Assembly: GCF_944380975.1 (NCBI RefSeq)
Contig: NZ_CALWJK010000001.1
Span: forward strand, 86,249 to 150,248
Reading direction: 5' to 3'
Length of the DNA stretch: 64,000 bases
DNA from: an uncultured Agathobaculum sp.
GTDB taxonomy: Bacteria; Bacillota; Clostridia; Oscillospirales; Butyricicoccaceae
Shown here: piece after piece, positions 58,575-64,000 of the stretch
Numbering within the stretch: position 1 is the first letter of the stretch
Layout of the letters: the number at the start of each line of letters is the position of its first letter
Notes under the pieces: generated by a model
Database searches by the model: none
What the model was told of the DNA's origin: nothing
The model's input: only the letters and a program-made list of their open reading frames with translations
Program-made: the position numbers and the translations under genes

Positions 58575-60791
58575 ATGGCAAAAAAGAAAAACGACGAGCC
58601 AAAAGTATATAAGGAGCATCCTTCAGTCGATCAGCGCATCACGGATACGCTGCGTGAGAACTATATGCCGTATGCGATGAGCGTCATTGTTTCGCGTGCG
58701 ATTCCGGAGATCGACGGCTTCAAGCCGTCGCACCGCAAGCTGCTGTACACGATGTACAAGATGGGGTTGCTGAACGGAAACCGCACCAAGTCGGCCAATA
58801 TCGTCGGTTCAACGATGAAGCTGAACCCGCACGGTGATGCGGCAATTTATGAGACGATGGTGCGTCTGACACGCGGCAACGAGGCGCTGCTGATGCCGTT
58901 TGTCGATTCCAAGGGCAACTTCGGCAAGGTGTATTCGCGCGATATGGCGTATGCTGCGCCGCGTTACACTGAGGCGAAGCTAGATGCGTTTTGTGCGGAA
59001 CTGTTCCGCGATATCGACGCAGATGCGATCGACTTTGTGGACAACTACGACGGCACAATGAAAGAGCCGACGCTGCTGCCGACGACCTTCCCGAATATTC
59101 TGGTATCGGCTAATACCGGCATCGCGGTCGGTATGGCGTCCAACTTCTGCGGCTTCAATCTCGAAGAGGTGTGCCGCACAACGATCGAATGGATCAAAAA
59201 TCCGGAGCACGATCTGCTCACGACCCTGCCCGCGCCGGACTTTACGACCGGCGGAGAGCTGATTTACGATGAGGATGAGATGCGCGCGATTTATGAGACC
59301 GGCCGCGGTTCGTTCAAAGTGCGCGCAAAGTGGACATTTGACAAAAAGGAAAATCTAATCGAAATCACAGAGATTCCGTATACAACCACGATCGAAGCGA
59401 TTATTGACAAGATTGCAGAATTGGTCAAGAGCGGCAAGGTGCGCGAGATCGCGGATGTGCGCGATGAAACCGATCTGTCTGGTTTGAAGATTGCCATTGA
59501 CCTCAAGCGTGGCACCGATCCGGAAAAGCTGATGGCAAAGCTGATGAAGATGACGCCGCTGATGGACAGCTTTTCCTGCAACTTCAATGTGCTGATTGCA
59601 GGTATGCCACGCGTATTGGGCGTGCGCGAGCTGCTCGATGAGTGGACCGCATGGCGTACCGAGTGTGTTCGCCGCCGTGTGTTCTTTGATCTGAACAAGA
59701 AGAAGGACAAGCTGCATTTGCTGCACGGCCTGGCTAAAATCCTGCTGGATATCGATAAGGCAATTCGTATCATCCGTGAGACAGAGGAGGATGCCGAGGT
59801 TATCCCCAATCTGATGATTGGCTTCGGCATCGACCAGATTCAGGCGGAGTTCATTGCAGATATTCGTCTGCGCAACATCAACAAGGAATATATCCTCAAG
59901 CGCACACAGGAGACCGAAGCACTTGAAAAGGAGATCGCCAAACTCGAAGAGATCGTCAAATCCAAGGCGAAAATCCGGAATATCATCATCAAAGAGTTGG
60001 AGCAGGTCATCAAGAAATATCCGTCGCCACGCCGCACCCGTCTGGTAACTGCCGGAGCGGTGCCGGAGTTTGATGAGGAGGATCACATCGAAGATTACGC
60101 GGTGCTGCTGTTCTTGACGCGTGAAGGCTATTTCAAGAAGATCACGCCGCAGTCGTGGCGCATGTCGCAGGAGCATAAGCTCAAGGATGGTGACGAGGTC
60201 ATTTGGCAGACCGAGACGACGAATAAGGCGGAGATCATTTTCTTCACCAATATGCAGCAGGCCTATAAAGCACATCTATATGATTTTGACGATTGCAAGG
60301 CATCCGTGCTGGGTGATTATCTGGCAAGCAAGCTGGGGATGGACGAGGGCGAAATGCCGGTCTATGCCATGCTGCCGGGCGATTATAAGGGCAACATGGT
60401 CATCGTGTTCCAGAACGGCAAGGCCGCGCGGTTTTCGCTCGAAAGCTTTGAGACCAAGACCAACCGCCGCCGCCTGACCGGCGCGTATTCGGCCAAGTCG
60501 CCCGCGGTGGCGTTCTTCCATCCGGTCGATGAGGAAACCGAGATCACCATGTTCTCGACGGCGAACCGCGCTCTGACCTTCCGTGCGAATATGCTGGATA
60601 TCAAGGCCAGCCGCTCGACGCAGGGCGTGCAGGCCATGGTACTGCGCGGCAAGCACACGATCACGCATGCCTGCCGCATGGAGGATGCAGGGCTGTCGGA
60701 TAACGGTCGTTACCGTTGCCGCAGCATTCCGTCGATCGGCGCATTGTTGACCGATGAGGACCTGCCGGAAAAGCAGATCAAGTTCGAATAA
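58575..60791 (+). CDS. Divergent type IIA topoisomerase cleavage subunit (GyrA/ParC family)
   Basis: A 738-residue DNA breakage-reunion subunit. The active Tyr is Tyr131 in AAPRYTEAKL, with the preceding Arg. The quinolone-site helix reads NPHGDAAIYETMV (84-96): positions equal to E. coli GyrA Ser83 and Asp87 are Ala89 and Glu93, and the segment before is one residue shorter than in GyrA. The coiled coil and dimer gate span about 360-470, and a short C-terminal beta domain (about 505-735) lacks the GyrA box QRRGGKG, which argues for a topoisomerase IV-like rather than gyrase activity. AAGGAG precedes the ATG. Followed by a strong terminator. Confidence 0.88.
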   Translation: MAKKKNDEPKVYKEHPSVDQRITDTLRENYMPYAMSVIVSRAIPEIDGFKPSHRKLLYTMYKMGLLNGNRTKSANIVGSTMKLNPHGDAAIYETMVRLTRGNEALLMPFVDSKGNFGKVYSRDMAYAAPRYTEAKLDAFCAELFRDIDADAIDFVDNYDGTMKEPTLLPTTFPNILVSANTGIAVGMASNFCGFNLEEVCRTTIEWIKNPEHDLLTTLPAPDFTTGGELIYDEDEMRAIYETGRGSFKVRAKWTFDKKENLIEITEIPYTTTIEAIIDKIAELVKSGKVREIADVRDETDLSGLKIAIDLKRGTDPEKLMAKLMKMTPLMDSFSCNFNVLIAGMPRVLGVRELLDEWTAWRTECVRRRVFFDLNKKKDKLHLLHGLAKILLDIDKAIRIIRETEEDAEVIPNLMIGFGIDQIQAEFIADIRLRNINKEYILKRTQETEALEKEIAKLEEIVKSKAKIRNIIIKELEQVIKKYPSPRRTRLVTAGAVPEFDEEDHIEDYAVLLFLTREGYFKKITPQSWRMSQEHKLKDGDEVIWQTETTNKAEIIFFTNMQQAYKAHLYDFDDCKASVLGDYLASKLGMDEGEMPVYAMLPGDYKGNMVIVFQNGKAARFSLESFETKTNRRRLTGAYSAKSPAVAFFHPVDEETEITMFSTANRALTFRANMLDIKASRSTQGVQAMVLRGKHTITHACRMEDAGLSDNGRYRCRSIPSIGALLTDEDLPEKQIKFE

Positions 60792-60801
60792 GCGTAAAAG
60801 T

Positions 60802-60840
60802 AAGCCCGCCGCACGGAAAACCGTGCGGCGGGCTTTTTCT
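60802..60840 (+). terminator. Terminator after the topoisomerase pair
   Basis: A 15-base perfect stem AAGCCCGCCGCACGG / CCGTGCGGCGGGCTT with an AAAA loop and a T run that runs into the -35 of the next promoter. Confidence 0.92.
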
Positions 60841-60868
60841 TGCGTGTGCTTTTGCGCTGTGCTATAAT
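60840..60868 (+). promoter_or_regulatory. Promoter of the aminotransferase gene
   Basis: TTGCGT at 60840-60845, 17-base spacer, extended -10 TGCTATAAT (TATAAT at 60863-60868). The -35 starts at the last base of the preceding terminator. Confidence 0.7.
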
Positions 60869-60896
60869 AAACTCCATAAGAAAGGGGCGATTTGAC

Positions 60897-62087
60897 ATGC
60901 TCAATCAGCAGATGGCCGCGCTGGGGAACAACCGTTCCACCATCCGCGAGCTTTTTGAATACGGCAATCAGCGCGCAGCGGTGGTGGGCCGGGAAAATGT
61001 ATTTGATTTCTCCATCGGCAATCCGAATGTGCCTGCACCGGATGCGGTGCGTGAGGCGATTCTGGCCGAGGCCGCAGGCGATCCAGTTGCGTTGCACGGC
61101 TATACTTCTGCGCAGGGCGCGGCTGACGTGCGTAAAACATTGGCGGACGATCTGAACCGTCGATTCGGCACCGATTACACGGGCGATAGCCTGTACTTGA
61201 CTGCGGGTGCGGCGGCAGCCTTGTCCTGCGCCTTCAAGGCGATTGCGTGTCCGGGGGATGAGTTTGTTGTGCTGGCACCGTACTTCCCGGAATATCTGAT
61301 GTTCATTGAACGCGGCGCAGGCGCGAAAGCGGTCATCGTGCCGCCGTCTATTACGGATTTCCAGATCGACTTTGATGCGTTGGAACAGGCGCTGAACGAG
61401 CACACCAAGGCGGTCGTGATCAATTCTCCGAACAATCCGTCTGGCGCGGTTTATTCCGAGCAGACCATCAAGCAATTGGCCGCGTTGCTGTGCGAAAAGG
61501 AAAAGCAGTATGGGCATCCGATCTATCTGGTGTCGGATGAACCTTACCGGGAAATTGTCTATGACGGTGTCAATGTGCCGTTTGTGCCGAATTACTATGA
61601 TGACACCATCGTTTGCTATTCCTATTCCAAGTCGCTTTCGTTGCCGGGCGAGCGTATTGGCTATGTTCTGGTGCCGCCGCAGGCGGCCGACAGCGCTGAT
61701 CTGTATGCGGCGGTCTGCGGTGCGGGGCGCGCGCTGGGGTATGTATGCGCGCCGAGCATGTTCCAGCGAGTGACGGCACGCTGCGCGGGTCAGACGAGTG
61801 ATATTTCGATTTACCAGACCAATCGCGATTTGCTGTATGATGGATTGACGGGTATGGGGTATTCCTGTGTTAAACCGGCGGGTGCGTTTTATCTGTTTCC
61901 GCAGACGTTGGAACCGGATGACCGCGCGTTCTGCGAACGCGCGAAGAAATACGACCTGCTGGTTGTGCCGGGTGCGGATTTCGGCGCGCCGGGACATATG
62001 CGTATTTCTTATTGCGTGCAGACCGAAACCATTCGTCGCGCGCTGCCGCTCTTTGCAGAATTGGCAAAAGAATATGGAAAAGGTTAA
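60897..62087 (+). CDS. Class I/II PLP-dependent aminotransferase
   Basis: A 396-residue fold-type I aminotransferase. Lys245 in YSYSKSLSLPGERIGY should form the aldimine with pyridoxal phosphate; NSPNNPSG (176-183) and SDEPYREI (Asp214) contact the cofactor; HMRISYC near the end holds the substrate-binding Arg. Starts MLNQQMAALG, with AAGGGGCGA about seven bases upstream. It resembles aspartate/aromatic-type enzymes of Clostridia, but the amino acid cannot be named. It is a single-gene unit. Confidence 0.9.
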   Translation: MLNQQMAALGNNRSTIRELFEYGNQRAAVVGRENVFDFSIGNPNVPAPDAVREAILAEAAGDPVALHGYTSAQGAADVRKTLADDLNRRFGTDYTGDSLYLTAGAAAALSCAFKAIACPGDEFVVLAPYFPEYLMFIERGAGAKAVIVPPSITDFQIDFDALEQALNEHTKAVVINSPNNPSGAVYSEQTIKQLAALLCEKEKQYGHPIYLVSDEPYREIVYDGVNVPFVPNYYDDTIVCYSYSKSLSLPGERIGYVLVPPQAADSADLYAAVCGAGRALGYVCAPSMFQRVTARCAGQTSDISIYQTNRDLLYDGLTGMGYSCVKPAGAFYLFPQTLEPDDRAFCERAKKYDLLVVPGADFGAPGHMRISYCVQTETIRRALPLFAELAKEYGKG

Positions 62088-62229
62088 GTTATTGAAAACT
62101 ACCAATTAAGTTCTGCAAAATGTGTACAAAATGTTAACGTGCATAGGTAATGTTGCATAAAAATAAATGTCGTTAGTTGTGTGATATTCATAAAACATGC
62201 CGCTTGCTTTTCTGACGCGCTCCGTGTAT

Positions 62230-62235
62230 TATAAT
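62230..62235 (+). promoter_or_regulatory. -10 element of the 34-residue peptide gene
   Basis: Perfect TATAAT at 62230-62235; the -35 is weak (TTGCTT at 62204-62209 is 20 bases away). The leader includes a GAGATCG/CGGTCTC hairpin (62240-62258). Confidence 0.5.
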
Positions 62236-62292
62236 AGCAGAGATCGGGAAACGGTCTCAGAAACATTACAGAAAAAGGAGCGTGACGAAATC

Positions 62293-62397
62293 ATGATGAA
62301 GGGTTTCTTCAATGATCTGGTCGCAGCGCGTATGCTGGATCTGGACCAGAACCGCGTCAAGTCGATGTCTCGCAAGGCGCGTCACACCGCCAAGTAA
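62293..62397 (+). CDS. 34-residue basic peptide of unknown function
   Basis: A short frame behind AAAAAGGAG (62272-62280): MMKGFFNDLVAARMLDLDQ, then NRVKSMSRKARHTAK. The first half is an amphipathic helix (FFNDLVAARMLDLD) and the second is strongly basic (RVKSMSRKARHTAK), which suggests binding to nucleic acid, ribosome or a membrane surface. Spacing from the binding site to ATG 62293 is 12 bases, a little long; ATG 62296 is the alternative. A TATAAT box and a leader hairpin precede it, and a strong terminator lies at 62471-62506, so it is an independent transcript. I do not recognise a family. Confidence 0.6.
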   Translation: MMKGFFNDLVAARMLDLDQNRVKSMSRKARHTAK

Positions 62398-62470
62398 TGT
62401 GAAATCATTACGGTGGCTGCTGTGGCTGCCTTGAGGAGTCAGAAATGAAATGACAAATGAAAACGGCATG

Positions 62471-62506
62471 TAAAAGACCTTCCGGAATGGTTCGGAAGGT
62501 CTTTTA
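62471..62506. terminator. Bidirectional terminator between convergent small genes
   Basis: A 14-base perfect stem TAAAAGACCTTCCG / CGGAAGGTCTTTTA with an eight-base loop; A and T runs on both strands serve the + strand peptide gene and the - strand zinc-ribbon gene. Confidence 0.85.
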
Positions 62507-62514
62507 CTGTGCGC

Positions 62515-62688
62515 TCAGCCAGAACGGCGGCGTCGGACGAGGGCGGCGGTGTGCCGGTGAAAGAATTCGGCACGTTCCGCTGCGGTTGCCGGACGGATCT
62601 GCTGCTTTCCGCAGTCTGGACAGGTGTGCTGCTGCTCACTGCCAAGAAAAACATAGTGACAGCATTTGGTTTGACAGCTGTAAATCAT
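62515..62688 (-). CDS. 57-residue putative zinc-ribbon protein
   Basis: On the minus strand GAGGAGG lies eight bases before ATG 62688. The product begins MIYSCQTKCCHYVFLGSEQQ and continues HTCPDCGKQQIRPAT; Cys5, Cys9 or Cys10, Cys23 and Cys26 form a likely Cys4 zinc ribbon. The C-terminus is basic (VRRRRSG). It stops just beside the bidirectional terminator. The open frame extends further upstream to 63012, but that part overlaps the divergent transporter gene and lacks a start signal. Small rubredoxin-like zinc ribbons of this kind are common in gut Clostridia; the role is unknown. Confidence 0.65.
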   Translation of the reverse strand: MIYSCQTKCCHYVFLGSEQQHTCPDCGKQQIRPATAAERAEFFHRHTAALVRRRRSG

Positions 62689-62747
62689 GCCGTTCACCTC
62701 CTCTGATAATAGAATAGCAGAGAGTGTGTCCGATAAATCTCCCTTGC

Positions 62748-62776
62748 TTGCGCATGAAGGGGGGAAATGGTATACT
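62748..62776 (+). promoter_or_regulatory. Promoter of the DMT transporter gene
   Basis: TTGCGC at 62748-62753, 17-base spacer, extended -10 TGGTATACT (TATACT at 62771-62776). Confidence 0.6.
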
Positions 62777-62806
62777 GGCTTCACGTCAGAAAAAGGGGAA
62801 AGAAAA

Positions 62807-63736
62807 ATGCAGGAACAAAAAAACGGGTTGGTTCGTCGATTATATATGCCTGCGGTATTGTGTACCGCACTGTGGGGCAGTGCAGCTCCCTGCATCAAAA
62901 AAGGATATGAGTGGTTTGCTATTGCGTCGGATGCACCATTCTCCCAGCTGTTTTTTGCAGGCTGGCGGTTTGCGCTGGCAGGCTTGCTGGTATTGCTGGT
63001 GGCGCGCATCAAGGGACACCGTATCGTTCCGGTGCGCAGTGAGTGGAAGCCGATTTTCTGGATCTGCCTGTTTCAGAGCATGATTCAGTATGTGTGCTAC
63101 TACATCGGGTTGTCTGGCACCACCGGAACCAAGGGTGCGGTATTGTCCGGCACGCAGACCTTTTTTGCGCTGATTTTTGCACATCTGTTTTTGAAAAACG
63201 ATAAGATGAATCGGCAAAAGGTGATTGGCTGCCTGTGCGGCTTTGCGGGTGTTCTGGCACTCGGTTTGGGCGGTCTTAACGGCTTCAATCTGCACGGCGA
63301 CGGCTTGGTGTTGCTGTCGGCGGTGTCTGCCGGTGCGGGTGCGCTGGTTTCCCGCATCTATACGCCGGGACGTGACCCGATGTTGCTGACTGGCTGGCAG
63401 CTTTTGCTGGGCGGAGCGTTTTTGCTGGTTGTCGGGTGGATCGGCGGGGGCCGGTTGGGAGCAGTCACGCCGGCTGGTGTGCTGCTGCTGGCATACATGG
63501 TGGTGCTGTCCGCCGCGGCGTTCACGATCTGGACGGCACTTCTGGGAAAATTCCCAGTGGGCAAGGTCAGCCTGTTCTGCTTTTTGATTCCTGTGTTCGG
63601 CGCGCTGATCTCTGCAATCGTGCTGGGAGAACAGCTTCTGACTTTGCGCAATCTGAGCGCATTGGTGCTGGTCAGCGGCGGCATTGCAATTGCAAACTAT
63701 GTGCGGGAGACTAAAGTGCAAAGCGAGCAGGCATAA
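62807..63736 (+). CDS. DMT/EamA family transporter
   Basis: A 309-residue membrane protein with ten predicted helices in two EamA repeats. The first repeat has LWGSAAPCIKKGYEWF and FAGWRFALAGLLVLLVA; the second has TGWQLLLGGAFLLVVGW and ends in SALVLVSGGIAIANYV. Members export amino acids or other metabolites; the substrate is unknown. AAAAGGGGAAAG lies before ATG 62807, which gives the normal first helix; codons upstream in frame are not family-like. The MBOAT gene begins 25 bases after. Confidence 0.88.
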   Translation: MQEQKNGLVRRLYMPAVLCTALWGSAAPCIKKGYEWFAIASDAPFSQLFFAGWRFALAGLLVLLVARIKGHRIVPVRSEWKPIFWICLFQSMIQYVCYYIGLSGTTGTKGAVLSGTQTFFALIFAHLFLKNDKMNRQKVIGCLCGFAGVLALGLGGLNGFNLHGDGLVLLSAVSAGAGALVSRIYTPGRDPMLLTGWQLLLGGAFLLVVGWIGGGRLGAVTPAGVLLLAYMVVLSAAAFTIWTALLGKFPVGKVSLFCFLIPVFGALISAIVLGEQLLTLRNLSALVLVSGGIAIANYVRETKVQSEQA

Positions 63737-63760
63737 TAAAGAGAAAAAGGAAAAAACAAC

Positions 63761-64000
63761 ATGGTTTTCAGTTCGGCGATTTTTCTATTCGTTTTCCTGC
63801 CGGTCGTGTTCGTGCTGGATCGTCTGCTGCGCGGCATACGGGCAAAAAATATTCTGCTGCTGGTTGCCAGCCTGATTTTTTATTCTTTTGGGCAACCGGT
63901 CTATTTGCCGCTATTGCTGCTCAGTGTAGCGCTTAATTATGGCTGCGGTCTGCTGGCGGCGGGCAAATATCAGAAATTGGGAGACGGGATCGCGGGCGTA
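63761..64000 (+). CDS. MBOAT family O-acyltransferase, N-terminal part (cut by window end)
   Basis: The first 80 residues of a membrane-bound O-acyltransferase of the AlgI/DltB type. It begins MVFSSAIFLFVFLPVVF, then NILLLVASLIFYSFGQP, then LLLLSVALNYGCGLLAA, three hydrophobic helices in the pattern typical of AlgI-like proteins. These enzymes acetylate secreted polysaccharides. The active His lies beyond the window. AAAAAGG precedes the ATG. Confidence 0.85.
   Translation, partial: MVFSSAIFLFVFLPVVFVLDRLLRGIRAKNILLLVASLIFYSFGQPVYLPLLLLSVALNYGCGLLAAGKYQKLGDGIAGV

Overview
The window looks like the chromosome of a Gram-positive gut Clostridium relative. Base composition is roughly mid-50s percent GC by eye. 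The gene orders plsX-rnc-smc-ftsY, dprA-topA-trmFO and nadD-yqeK-LCP-rsfS-leuS, together with ftsEX, DUF4317 and DUF4830 proteins and consensus sigma-A promoters, point to Firmicutes, class Clostridia. Butyricicoccus/Agathobaculum-like Oscillospirales are my best guess, which is inference only. No rRNA, tRNA, CRISPR array, prophage or insertion sequence was seen. Most genes run on the + strand.

Layout. 0-1.35 kb: a GT2/GtrA polyprenyl-sugar pair. 1.4-3.8 kb: an AT-richer patch with a LysR head joined out of frame to a decapitated histidine kinase, then a membrane-anchored protein and a lipoprotein. 3.8-6.2 kb: a chemoreceptor behind a long leader that holds its own promoter and terminator. 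6.2-10.7 kb: a PTS locus with IIB/IIA on the minus strand, and an RpiR regulator, GH4 phospho-glucosidase and IIC on the plus strand. 10.7-17.7 kb: RDD protein, amidohydrolase, DUF4317 protein, RlmB, and a large membrane protein that resembles a catalytically dead P-type ATPase. 17.7-24.4 kb: a 28-residue minus-strand peptide gene, an EF-G paralogue, a flavodiiron protein, a DUF4830 protein, an RsuA-type pseudouridine synthase and a PucR-type regulator. 24.4-28.5 kb: ftsE-ftsX-M23 peptidase-S41 protease, a cell-wall hydrolysis module. 28.6-33.6 kb: greA, lysS, yaaA and a UvrD-type helicase. 34-43.7 kb: ktrB-ktrA-SpoU methylase-dprA-topA-trmFO-plsX-rnc, closed by a terminator. 43.8-55.8 kb: a long run smc-ftsY-rph-rdgB-yhbY-nadD-yqeK-LCP-rsfS-leuS. 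55.8-60.8 kb: rpsU, a probable structured non-coding RNA, and a divergent type IIA topoisomerase pair. 60.8-64 kb: an aminotransferase, a 34-residue basic peptide gene, a small zinc-ribbon protein, a DMT transporter and the start of an MBOAT acyltransferase.

Most of the window is housekeeping: translation, RNA maturation, chromosome handling, envelope. The best candidates for undescribed biology are the pseudo-P-type ATPase (15330-17654), the promoter-to-terminator RNA at 56278-56445, the two peptide genes below 40 codons (17759-17845 and 62293-62397), the possible small RNA or attenuator ahead of the chemoreceptor (4082-4205), and the LysR/kinase junction near 1650. Function assignments rest on motif recognition by eye; no database search was run.
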